Shown piece after piece: positions 56,627-64,000 of a stretch of DNA of 64,000 bases (within the stretch, counting starts at the first letter, position 1; the number at the start of each line of letters is the position of its first letter). Below the pieces are notes generated by a model that had not been told where the DNA came from, did no database searches, and saw nothing but the letters and a program-made list of their open reading frames with translations. The position numbers and the translations under genes are program-made. Source of the DNA: Donghicola mangrovi (GTDB taxonomy: Bacteria > Pseudomonadota > Alphaproteobacteria > Rhodobacterales > Rhodobacteraceae); the NCBI RefSeq assembly GCF_013377535.1, contig NZ_JABCJE010000002.1:434001-498000 (forward strand). Direction: 5' to 3'.

Positions 56627-57880
56627 ATGACCCCTGATATTTCCACGCTCGTCCGCGTCTTCGGGCGCATCGGCGTGCTCTCTTTTGGCGGACCGGCGGC
56701 GCAGATCGCCCTGATGCACAAAGAGCTGGTCGAGGATCGCGACTGGCTGACCGAGCAGCAATTCCTGCGCGCCCTTTCCTTTTGCATGCTGCTGCCCGGC
56801 CCCGAAGCGATGCAGCTGGCCACCTATGCGGGCTGGCGGATGCGCGGGACCCTTGGCGGATTGATTGCTGGGCTCTTGTTCGTGGTGCCCGGTGCGCTGG
56901 TGATTTTGGGGCTGGCCTTGGGTTACGCCTATTTCGGAGAGCTGCCTTGGGTGCAGTCGGCCTTTGTCGGGATCAAGGCGGCGGTGACGATTATCGTCCT
57001 GCAAGCCCTGTATAAAGTGGCGAAAAAGGCGCTGAAGCGGCCCATGGACTGGATGATTGCGGCGCTTGGTTTTGTCGGCCTGTTCGCGTTGGGGCTGCCT
57101 TTTCCGCTGGTGATCGCGATTGCGGCAGTGATCGGCGCGGTGAATAGCGCCGATGAACCCCATGCGCCGGTCGAGGCCCCGATGAAGCCCCGAACTTTGG
57201 CAACGGTGGCGATCTGGGGCCTGCTGTGGCTGGCCCCCGTGGCAGCCTGCGCGATGATGGCCCCTGCGTTCTATACTGAAATTGCGCTATTTTTCTCGAA
57301 ACTTGCGGTGGTGACGTTTGGCGGGGCCTATGCGGTGCTGGCTTACATGGCCCAAGAGGTCGTGCAGACCTACGGCTGGATCACCCCCGACCAGATGATC
57401 GACGCGCTGGGGCTGGCCGAGACCACACCTGGCCCGCTGATTCTGGTGACAGAGTTCGTGGCCCTGCTGGCGGGCTTTGCCAAAGGCGGCGTGTGGATGG
57501 CGATTGCGGCGGGCGGCCTGTGCCTGTGGGTCACGTTCGTGCCGTGCTTTCTGTGGATCTTTGCGGGGGCGCCGTACCTTGACCTGCTGGCGGCACAGCC
57601 GCGCCTCAGGGGAGCTTTGTCGGCCATTACAGCGGCCGTTGTCGGGGTCATCCTGAACCTGTCGATCTGGTTTGCGGCCCATGTTTTCTTTGACTCTGTT
57701 GGCACCGCAGCATTCGGGCCGTTTACCGTGTTGGCCCCCCTTTGGATGTCAGTCAATTTGATCCCTGTGGCGCTGGCGGTGATGGCTGCGGTGATGCTTA
57801 TTCTGCTCAAAATCGGTATGGGCCGGACGTTACTGATAATGGCAATTTTCGGTCTTGCATCAGGGGTCTATGCATTCTGA
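56627..57880 (+). CDS. chrA: ChrA-type chromate/sulfate transporter
   Basis: Protein of 417 aa with two homologous halves, the long-chain ChrA type. The N-terminal half has FGRIGVLSFGGPAAQIALMHKELVEDRDWLTEQQFLRALSFCMLLPGPEAMQLATYAG; the second has FSKLAVVTFGGAYAVLAYMAQEVVQTYGWI and EFVALLAGFAKGG. Twelve or so TMs are likely. In the family it exports chromate; without a chrB regulator nearby the physiological anion is uncertain. Confidence 0.9.
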   Translation: MTPDISTLVRVFGRIGVLSFGGPAAQIALMHKELVEDRDWLTEQQFLRALSFCMLLPGPEAMQLATYAGWRMRGTLGGLIAGLLFVVPGALVILGLALGYAYFGELPWVQSAFVGIKAAVTIIVLQALYKVAKKALKRPMDWMIAALGFVGLFALGLPFPLVIAIAAVIGAVNSADEPHAPVEAPMKPRTLATVAIWGLLWLAPVAACAMMAPAFYTEIALFFSKLAVVTFGGAYAVLAYMAQEVVQTYGWITPDQMIDALGLAETTPGPLILVTEFVALLAGFAKGGVWMAIAAGGLCLWVTFVPCFLWIFAGAPYLDLLAAQPRLRGALSAITAAVVGVILNLSIWFAAHVFFDSVGTAAFGPFTVLAPLWMSVNLIPVALAVMAAVMLILLKIGMGRTLLIMAIFGLASGVYAF

Positions 57881-57945
57881 TTGCATTCCCCTCTTTAGTT
57901 TGTTTTCCGTTGGTCTATGCTGAGTGAAAATCGGAGGCACATGAA

Positions 57946-58404
57946 ATGGGCGATATCGACTATGGCAACTTGATGCACGCTGCGATGCGGGGCCTGATCC
58001 GTCAGGTTCTGGAGGGCGTGGCCCAAGAGGGTTTGCCCGGCGAGCACCATTTCTTCATCACTTTCTCGACCCGCGCCCACGGCGTAGAGCTGGCCGACTG
58101 GCTGGTTCAGCGGTACCCGTCCGAAATGACTGTGGTGCTGCAGCACTGGTTCGACGCGCTGGATGTGGACGAAGACGGCTTTGGCGTCACTCTGAACTTT
58201 GGCGACAGCCCCGAGCGTCTGTATATCCCCTATGATGCGATCCGCACCTTTGTGGACCCGTCGGTGGAATTCGGTCTGCGCTTTGAAAGCATCGGCGAAG
58301 ACGAGGACGACGAAGAAGACGAACTGGACGTCGAGCTGGCCGAAGTGGAAGAAACGCCTCATGTGGAGGCAGAAATCGTCAGCTTGGACAAGTTCCGCAA
58401 GTAA
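57946..58404 (+). CDS. sspB: SspB, ClpXP adaptor (alphaproteobacterial type)
   Basis: Protein of 152 aa: YGNLMHAAMRGLIRQVLEGVAQEGLPGEHHFFITFSTRAHGVELADWLVQRYPSEMTVVLQHWFDAL is the SspB substrate-binding fold, followed by YIPYDAIRTFVDPSVEFGL, a long acidic stretch and the final IVSLDKFRK, similar to the ClpX-binding tail. It delivers ssrA-tagged proteins to ClpXP. The start ATGGGC has GGAGG eight bases upstream; another ATG five bases earlier is in a different frame. Confidence 0.92.
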   Translation: MGDIDYGNLMHAAMRGLIRQVLEGVAQEGLPGEHHFFITFSTRAHGVELADWLVQRYPSEMTVVLQHWFDALDVDEDGFGVTLNFGDSPERLYIPYDAIRTFVDPSVEFGLRFESIGEDEDDEEDELDVELAEVEETPHVEAEIVSLDKFRK

Positions 58405-58425
58405 GCTGTTACGACCCCGCAAATT

Positions 58426-58437
58426 TTGTGATCACAA
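58426..58437. promoter_or_regulatory. palindrome TTGTGATCACAA upstream of fumC
   Basis: A perfect 12-bp palindrome 106 bases before fumC. Its core TGTGATCACA is the same as at 56061-56070. Confidence 0.4.
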
Positions 58438-58542
58438 GCGTGATTTTCTACCTGCGTTTGCGCTATCTGAGGCGCAGACGCGATTGCGGGACCGGGTTTC
58501 AGGCGCTAAACCGCTGGCAATCAAGTCCATAGGAGGTGCCAG

Positions 58543-59934
58543 ATGGCCGATACCCGTACCGAGACCGACAGCTTTGGTCCGCTAGAGGTTCCCGCAGACA
58601 AGTATTGGGGCGCTCAGACCCAGCGTTCGATCATGAACTTCCCCATCGGTTGGGAAAAGCAGCCCGTGCCCGTCATCCGCGCTTTGGGTGTGGTCAAGAA
58701 GGCCGCCGCGATCGTGAACGAAGGCTTTGGCGATCTGGCTCCTGAACTGTCGAAGGCCATCCAAGCCGCAGCAACCGAAGTCATCGAAGGCAAGTTCGAC
58801 GACAACTTCCCGCTGGTCGTTTGGCAGACCGGTTCCGGCACCCAGTCGAACATGAACGCGAACGAGGTTATCTCGAACCGCGCGATCGAAATGCTGGGTG
58901 GTGAACTGGCCAGCAAAAAGCCCGTGCACCCGAACGATCACTGCAACATGGGCCAGTCGTCGAACGACACCTTCCCGACCGCGATGCACGTCGCCATCGG
59001 GATGCACACCCGTGACGTCCTGCTGCCCGGCCTGCGCAAGCTGCACGCCGCTCTGGCCGCCAAGTCGGAAGAGTTCAAGGACATCATCAAGATCGGCCGC
59101 ACCCACACTCAGGACGCGACCCCGCTGACCCTTGGTCAGGAATTCGGTGGTTACGCCCATCAGGTGGCTCAGGGCATCAAGCGCGTCGAAGCGTGCCTGC
59201 CCGACATCTATGAACTGGCGCAGGGCGGCACCGCCGTTGGCACCGGTCTGAACACCCGCAAAGGCTTTGCCGAAAAGGTTGCCGCCGAAATCGCAGCGAT
59301 CACCGGCCTGCCCTTCGTCACCGCCCCCAACAAGTTCGAAGCACTGGCCGCGCACGACGCGATGGTCATGTTCTCGGGCGCGCTGAAGACCGTGGCCGGT
59401 TCGCTGTTCAAAATCGCGAACGACATGCGTCTTCTGGGTTCGGGCCCCCGTTCGGGTCTTGGCGAACTGATCCTGCCGGAAAACGAGCCCGGCTCGTCGA
59501 TCATGCCCGGCAAAGTGAACCCCACTCAGGCCGAAGCACTGACCATGGTGTGCGCTCACGTCATGGGCAACGACGCAGCGGTTGGTTTCGCGGGCTCGCA
59601 GGGTCACTTTGAACTGAACGTGTACAACCCGATGATGTCGTACAACGTTCTGCAGTCGATCCAGCTCTTGGGTGATGCCGCGTCTGCGTTCACCGACAAC
59701 ATGGTTGTTGGCACTCAGGCGAACGTCGCGCGTATCGACAAGCTGATGAAAGAGTCGCTGATGCTGGTTACCGCACTGGCGCCGACCATCGGCTACGACA
59801 ACGCCACCAAGGTTGCGAAGACCGCGCACAAGAACGGCACCACTCTGAAAGAAGAGGCGATCGCTCTTGGTTTCGTGGACGAAGAAACCTTTGACCGCGT
59901 TGTGCGCCCCGAAGACATGATCGGCCCGAAATAA
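58543..59934 (+). CDS. fumC: class II fumarate hydratase
   Basis: Protein of 463 aa: [21 protein letters not shown], then [34 protein letters not shown] and the signature [15 protein letters not shown]. The catalytic Ser loop is present, and the family His is in [16 protein letters not shown]. It hydrates fumarate to malate in the TCA cycle. The stop overlaps the next start by one base. Confidence 0.98.
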   Translation: MADTRTETDSFGPLEVPADKYWGAQTQRSIMNFPIGWEKQPVPVIRALGVVKKAAAIVNEGFGDLAPELSKAIQAAATEVIEGKFDDNFPLVVWQTGSGTQSNMNANEVISNRAIEMLGGELASKKPVHPNDHCNMGQSSNDTFPTAMHVAIGMHTRDVLLPGLRKLHAALAAKSEEFKDIIKIGRTHTQDATPLTLGQEFGGYAHQVAQGIKRVEACLPDIYELAQGGTAVGTGLNTRKGFAEKVAAEIAAITGLPFVTAPNKFEALAAHDAMVMFSGALKTVAGSLFKIANDMRLLGSGPRSGLGELILPENEPGSSIMPGKVNPTQAEALTMVCAHVMGNDAAVGFAGSQGHFELNVYNPMMSYNVLQSIQLLGDAASAFTDNMVVGTQANVARIDKLMKESLMLVTALAPTIGYDNATKVAKTAHKNGTTLKEEAIALGFVDEETFDRVVRPEDMIGPK

Positions 59935-60113
59935 TGGCCGCACCGGTTTATCTGAACCGGTTTCGCAAAGACAAAGCACGGGCCGAGAAAAAGGCCCGTG
60001 CTGACGAAAACGCTGCAAAATTCGGCCGTACCAAGGCCGAGAAACAGCGCGATGCCCTGACCGCCGACAAGGCCGTCCGGCATCTGGACCAGCACAAACG
60101 CGAAGACGAATGA
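59934..60113 (+). CDS. DUF4169-family small protein
   Basis: Protein of 59 aa: [20 protein letters not shown], later FGRTKAEKQRDALTADKAVRHLDQHKREDE. This Lys/Ala/Glu-rich, highly charged protein fits DUF4169. The ATG overlaps the fumC stop (TAATG) and its stop overlaps the next start (ATGA), so the three genes are cotranslated. The function is unknown. Confidence 0.82.
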   Translation: MAAPVYLNRFRKDKARAEKKARADENAAKFGRTKAEKQRDALTADKAVRHLDQHKREDE

Positions 60114-60358
60114 GCGGCGGACCTATCAAACGCTCGCTCACCCTGCGGGGACACCGAACGTCGGTCTCTTTGGAAGATCCGTTCTGGCAGGCCTTTCGCC
60201 ACATCGCAGATGCGCAGGACAAACCTCTGAACCAACTGGCCGCCGAAATCGACACCCGCCGCGACCCCGAGGTCGAAGGGCTGGCCTCCGCCATCCGTGT
60301 CTATGTGTTGCGCTGGTACCAAGAACGCGAAAATCCCCACGAGGGGGATTTGGACTGA
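60110..60358 (+). CDS. ribbon-helix-helix domain protein
   Basis: Protein of 82 aa: IKRSLTLRGHRTSVSLEDPFWQAFRHIADAQDKPLNQLAAEIDTRR, a ribbon-helix-helix pattern with the strand RTSVSLED, then helix LASAIRVYVLRWYQ. Such proteins may bind DNA; the target is unknown. It completes the fumC-DUF4169-RHH unit. Confidence 0.82.
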   Translation: MSGGPIKRSLTLRGHRTSVSLEDPFWQAFRHIADAQDKPLNQLAAEIDTRRDPEVEGLASAIRVYVLRWYQERENPHEGDLD

Positions 60359-60377
60359 CCGTTTTGGATCAGTGGGT

Positions 60378-60411
60378 GGGCAGGATCATCAGACCCTGCC
60401 CTTAGTTTTCT
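60378..60411. terminator. hairpin between fumC cluster and aldolase gene
   Basis: GGGCAGG (60378-60384) and CCTGCCC (60395-60401), followed by TTAGTTTTCTT. The two transcripts converge here. The weak T tract suits the fumC side. Confidence 0.7.
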
Positions 60412-61313
60412 TACAGCGACGCGCCGTAGATCTTGTCCACGTTCGCACCCAGTGCGGCGTTGAACTCGTCATCCGACTGCTGTGCGCTCAGGCCTTCGGC
60501 CAAGGCGCGGCTGAACGATGCGATCATCTTGGCGTTCTTCGACAGTTTCTCGCAGGCATCATCGGTGGTGTAGCCACCCGACAGAGCCACAACGCGCAGA
60601 ACGCGGGGGTGATCCGCCAGGCTGTCATAGAGGCCAGCTTCGGTGGGGATGGTCAGCTTCAGAACGACGTTCTGGGTCTCGTCCAGCAGGTCCAGCTGCT
60701 TTTCGATCTCGGCCTTCAGAATGGTTTCTGCTTCGGCTTTGGTGGGGCTATCGATCAGAACTTCGGGCTCGACGATCGGAACCAGACCGGCTGCGATCAC
60801 TTCTTTGCCCAGTTCGAACTGCTGCGCGACAACCGCTGCGATGCCGGTTGCGTTGGCTTCGTGGATGACCGAACGCTCTTTGGTGCCGAAGATGCCGAAT
60901 TCACGGGCGGTTGCCAGCAGTTCGGTCAGGCCATCGATGGGCTTCAGGATCTGAGCGCCGTCTTTGACGTCTTCCATGCCCTTGTCGATTTTCAGGAAGG
61001 GAACAACGCCGCGCTCTTCCCACAGGTAGGTGGGAACGGGCATGCCATTGACTTCACCGCGCATGGTGCGCTCGAACAGGATCGCGCCGATGACTTTTTC
61101 CGAGGTAAACGCGGGCGAAGTCATGATGCGGCAGCGCATGTCGTGGATCAGACCGAACATCTCTTCTTCGGTCGAGTAAGCGTCTTCTTCAACGCCGTAC
61201 TGCTTCAGGGCCTTGGGGGTCGAACCGCCGCTCTGGTCCAGAGCTGCGATGAAACCTGCGCCTGCTGCAATGCGGTCGGCTTGGCTCTGTTCGACGACAG
61301 TGTCCTTGGCCAT
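60411..61313 (-). CDS. class I fructose-bisphosphate aldolase
   Basis: Protein of 300 aa: IAAGAGFIAALDQSGGSTPKALKQYG is the class I aldolase N terminus, then GAILFERTMRGEV, VPFLKIDKGMEDVKDG and LVPIVEPEVLIDSP, VVLKLTIPTEAGLY, where the Schiff-base Lys lies. It cleaves fructose-1,6-bisphosphate. Operator-like repeats lie upstream. Confidence 0.95.
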   Translation of the reverse strand: MAKDTVVEQSQADRIAAGAGFIAALDQSGGSTPKALKQYGVEEDAYSTEEEMFGLIHDMRCRIMTSPAFTSEKVIGAILFERTMRGEVNGMPVPTYLWEERGVVPFLKIDKGMEDVKDGAQILKPIDGLTELLATAREFGIFGTKERSVIHEANATGIAAVVAQQFELGKEVIAAGLVPIVEPEVLIDSPTKAEAETILKAEIEKQLDLLDETQNVVLKLTIPTEAGLYDSLADHPRVLRVVALSGGYTTDDACEKLSKNAKMIASFSRALAEGLSAQQSDDEFNAALGANVDKIYGASL

Positions 61314-61394
61314 GATGATGAATCCCTTCGATGCGTTAAAATCTCGTGCGATTTTTAACCTATCTCGCGGGATCAGGATAGTCTTTTAACTGAT

Positions 61395-61441
61395 GTTTAG
61401 CGCAAACAATGTTATCTTTAACGCTAACATTTAACGCTAAC
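61395..61441. promoter_or_regulatory. tandem LacI-type operator-like repeats before the aldolase gene
   Basis: TTTAACGCTAAC occurs at 61417-61428 and 61430-61441, with a third related site GTTTAGCGCAAAC at 61395-61407. These resemble TTAGCGCTAA-type sites of LacI-family carbon regulators (CceR-like in Rhodobacter). The third copy overlaps the P450 stop. The distance to the aldolase start is about 82-128 bases. Confidence 0.55.
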
Positions 61442-62786
61442 GGCGTGTGATTTTCAGATGGATGCCGTTGGCGGACCGTAAAGTCAGGTGCGCCACGGGA
61501 ATTGGGACCTCAGAATCAATCGCTTCGAAGCGGAAATGGCGCAGTAGCATGGACAGGATCAGCACCCCTTCGACCATTGCAAAGCCCGCGCCGGTACACA
61601 CCCGCGGCCCCGCCGAGAACGGCATATAGGCGCAGCGCGCACTGGTGCGGCCCTCTTCGGTCTTTGACCTTTCGGGGTCAAAGGCGTCGGGGTTGTCCCA
61701 CAGCCGCTCGTGCCGATGCAGGTGGAATGGGCTAAGGACGATCTGCGATCCCTTGGGCGCAGTGCGGTCCCGCAGGCATTCGGGCTGCACGGTTTCGCGC
61801 ACCATCATGGGCACTGGGGGGTACAGGCGCAGAGCCTCACGGAACACATCGCGGCTGATCTTTAGCTTCGAAACCTCTGAAAAGTCGCCACTTTCCAGCG
61901 CCATTGCCTCTGAGGCCACGCGGTCCTGCCATTCCGGATAGAGCGCCATTAGATAAAGCGTCCACGCCAAAGCCGAGGCGCTGGTTTCGTGCCCCGCCAG
62001 AAAGAAGATCGCGACCTGATCGACCATCTCTTCGGTGGTAAAGGTCTCGCCGGTTTCGGGATCGGCGGTGGTCATGATCTTGGTCGCCAGATCGCCGGGC
62101 GCGTTGCCCTGGTGGATCGCCGCCATCCGGTCTGAGGTCAGCCGCGTGATCAGGGACCGGATCAGGCGCGCGCTGTCCTTGGTCTCTCGGCTAAAGAACC
62201 GCGGCATCCATTTCGGCATGGGGATAAAGGCGGCCAGATTGACGATCGGCTGACTGCGTTGATAGGCGCGGAATTCGTGGAAAACCTGCGATGCGATCTC
62301 GTGCTCGATGGGAATTGTGAAAAGCGTGCGAAATATAACATCTGCCGCGACGTGGCTGGTCTCTGGCTCCACATCTATGGTCTGGCCGACATGGCGTTCC
62401 ATCCGCTGAACAGCGGCCTGTGCGGCGGCCCACATCGCGGGATAGGTGTCGCGCAGCCGCCCCCCTTCGAAGGCGGGGTCGATGATCCGGCGCTGGCGCT
62501 GCCATTCCGCGCCGTTGGTCACGAACACGGACCGGCCGAGCAAGGGCCGGAGCCCCTCGTTCACCCTGCCCGATTTCGGGAAATCCATCGGGCGCTCTTT
62601 CAACACCAGATCCAGCAGTTCCGGCTGGTTCACAAGATAAGAGCGAAAGAACGGCGTGCGAAACTCGGCCATCCACGCGCGGTACAGGCGTTGGGGCTGC
62701 GCCGACAGGATATCCTTGCGGAACAGCTGCATATAGCGCCACAGGGACACCTTGTCCGCACGGGCCGCCGGTTTCGGGGGGATCAC
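61437..62786 (-). CDS. cytochrome P450
   Basis: Protein of 449 aa. The I-helix oxygen motif is FLAGHETSASALAW, the K-helix ExxR is FREALRLYPPVP, and the heme-binding loop is PFSAGPRVCTGAGFAMVEG with the thiolate Cys. No N-terminal TM anchor is seen, so it is probably soluble. The ATG overlaps the upstream hydrolase stop by 4 bases. The substrate is unknown; the class resembles fatty-acid or terpenoid-type bacterial P450s. Confidence 0.95.
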   Translation of the reverse strand: MIPPKPAARADKVSLWRYMQLFRKDILSAQPQRLYRAWMAEFRTPFFRSYLVNQPELLDLVLKERPMDFPKSGRVNEGLRPLLGRSVFVTNGAEWQRQRRIIDPAFEGGRLRDTYPAMWAAAQAAVQRMERHVGQTIDVEPETSHVAADVIFRTLFTIPIEHEIASQVFHEFRAYQRSQPIVNLAAFIPMPKWMPRFFSRETKDSARLIRSLITRLTSDRMAAIHQGNAPGDLATKIMTTADPETGETFTTEEMVDQVAIFFLAGHETSASALAWTLYLMALYPEWQDRVASEAMALESGDFSEVSKLKISRDVFREALRLYPPVPMMVRETVQPECLRDRTAPKGSQIVLSPFHLHRHERLWDNPDAFDPERSKTEEGRTSARCAYMPFSAGPRVCTGAGFAMVEGVLILSMLLRHFRFEAIDSEVPIPVAHLTLRSANGIHLKITRR

Positions 62787-64000
62787 GGGGTCATACTCCG
62801 GTATTTCGACAGCGCCTCACGCTTGGTCGAGGGCGACGGGGCCCGTCCGTCAAACCGCGCGCCAAGGGTCATCGGGCCGGCAGTCACGCGGAAATAGTCG
62901 TAATCCTCGGCATTGGGCAGCGCGAAGATATACTGGAAGTGCAGCCGGAACCACGACCGTCGCAGGCGTTTCCACTGCTCGGGCCCCAAAGTGCGGGAAA
63001 AGGCGGCAGAGATCACGATGGGCCAGCGCTGCCCTTCGGGCGCCACGCCGCTGACCCCTACTGGATCACACATAGCAAAGGCACAGCCGTCCCCCAGCGC
63101 GGTCACGTCAATCCACGCCAGTTGCTCGGTCAGGCTCAGGTCATGCAGGTCGCGGCGCAGGCGGCTGGCATCAGGCAGGAAAGACACCATCGGCACCACA
63201 TGGCCAAGGCTCAGGAAGCCCACCGCCGCCTGACTGTCCGCCAGACGCCCATCGCGCAGCAGATCGGCCAGCACCGACACCCCCAGATAGGCGCCCGAGG
63301 AATGGCCAACCACCAGAACTTCGTCCACGGTCGGATCGGCAAAAGCCTCGGCGATACGGTCGGCGAATTCGGACAGGCGTTCCTCTAGCTCGGGCTGGTA
63401 GGCCCCGCGCAAACCGGCAGAAAAGGCGTAATCGTGCATCAGGTAGTAGGCCAGAATTCGGTTATCGAGCCGCCTGCCCGCCCGAAGCAGCCCATAGCCC
63501 GCCATCGACCCGAGAACCGCTCCGATCATCCCGAGCGGCCCCGGCAGCACAAACTCCACCACCGTCCAGATCGCGAAGACCAGTAGCACCGCCAGCACCA
63601 GTTGCAGCAGCAGAAACCCCACGGGGTATAGCGCCGCAATCACCGGCCCGCGCCGCAGCTGCATCAGCCGCCACAGAGTTCCGGTCGAGATATAGATCCA
63701 CGCCGTTTTCAGCAGCTGCACATAGGTCGCGCCGATCCCCTGATCCATTGAGGAATTCACGATGTCCGACCAGACCAGCACATCCACACGGGCGGAAACG
63801 TCATGCCCTTCGATGCGGGCCTCGACCTCCCACGCGCTGCTACCGACGCCGCGCAGATCAATCCGGTAGCCAGAGTAGCGGGCCTGATCCGCGCCCTCTT
63901 TTCTGTAAAATTCACGATAGCGACGGGGCGGATAGGGATCAAACCCCGGAATGTAAAACACCCGGCGCCGCCCTACAGGTCTGTCAAACCGCTCGTCCAT
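62783..64000 (-). CDS. membrane alpha/beta-hydrolase-like protein (start at the window edge)
   Basis: 405 aa are visible; an ATG lies exactly at the edge (63998-64000), so the true start may be further right. The N-terminal part RRVFYIPGFDPYPPRRYREFYRKE resembles a lipase-like strand and oxyanion start. Two TM segments are at about 122-145 and 150-175. The nucleophile elbow is VLVVGHSSGAYLGVSVLADLL (G-H-S-S-G). It overlaps the P450 gene, suggesting a shared pathway. The substrate is unknown. Confidence 0.72.
   Translation of the reverse strand: MDERFDRPVGRRRVFYIPGFDPYPPRRYREFYRKEGADQARYSGYRIDLRGVGSSAWEVEARIEGHDVSARVDVLVWSDIVNSSMDQGIGATYVQLLKTAWIYISTGTLWRLMQLRRGPVIAALYPVGFLLLQLVLAVLLVFAIWTVVEFVLPGPLGMIGAVLGSMAGYGLLRAGRRLDNRILAYYLMHDYAFSAGLRGAYQPELEERLSEFADRIAEAFADPTVDEVLVVGHSSGAYLGVSVLADLLRDGRLADSQAAVGFLSLGHVVPMVSFLPDASRLRRDLHDLSLTEQLAWIDVTALGDGCAFAMCDPVGVSGVAPEGQRWPIVISAAFSRTLGPEQWKRLRRSWFRLHFQYIFALPNAEDYDYFRVTAGPMTLGARFDGRAPSPSTKREALSKYRSMTP

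Overview
The window looks like the chromosome of a Rhodobacterales (Rhodobacteraceae-type) alphaproteobacterium. The backbone is GC-rich. It carries a circularly permuted two-piece tmRNA, a trgA-trgB-cysK locus like that of Rhodobacter sphaeroides, an alpha-type SspB, fumC followed by a DUF4169 gene and a ribbon-helix-helix gene, and a class I fructose-bisphosphate aldolase. The species cannot be named from this sequence.

Positions 1-16 kb hold part of a type VI secretion (T6SS) locus, all on the minus strand: clpV (cut by the left edge), tssG, tssF, tssE, two TssC-type sheath genes, tssB, hcp, tssA, and further upstream PAAR, a small conserved gene and vgrG. Between tssA and PAAR sits a three-gene module with overlapping reading frames: a two-TM periplasmic sensor, a sensor-HAMP-like segment fused to a 12-TM MFS transporter, and a secreted ABC-type substrate-binding protein with no ABC permease or ATPase. 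This is the most unusual coding arrangement in the backbone.

Positions 16-20 kb hold ordinary metabolism and regulation: LysE exporter, SDR/HxlR pair, LysR/NAD-epimerase pair. A 1.26 kb AT-rich non-coding stretch with twin palindromes leads to an RTX-repeat protein ending in a Hint domain.

Positions 23455-38647 form a genomic island of about 15 kb. It is bounded by a 16-bp direct repeat, one copy of which is the 3' end of a tRNA-Ser(GGA) gene. From left to right it carries a P4-type integrase, an AlpA-like regulator, an IS3-family remnant, a type I-E CRISPR array (25 repeats, 24 spacers), a complete cas2-cas1-cas6e-cas5e-cas7e-cas11e-cas8e-cas3 set, and a mobilization module (relaxase, a gene nested inside it in another frame, and MobC). 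The array is read leftwards from a leader beside cas2; its old end is truncated against the IS remnant. Integrase plus mobilization genes suggest an adaptive immune system on an element that can integrate and may be mobilized.

Positions 38.7-48.3 kb contain a tightly packed minus-strand operon (cfa-like, trgA, trgB, cysK, MscS-type channel, AlaX-type editing protein), a photolyase, a DinB-family gene and the permuted tmRNA with tag ANDNRAPVAMAA. Positions 48.3-54 kb hold a GntR regulator divergent from a polyamine-type ABC importer and a hydantoin/Asp-Glu racemase. Positions 54-64 kb hold two uncharacterised membrane or periplasmic proteins, a monooxygenase-like protein, ChrA, SspB, the fumC cluster, class I aldolase under tandem LacI-type operator-like repeats, and a cytochrome P450 overlapping a membrane hydrolase cut at the right edge.
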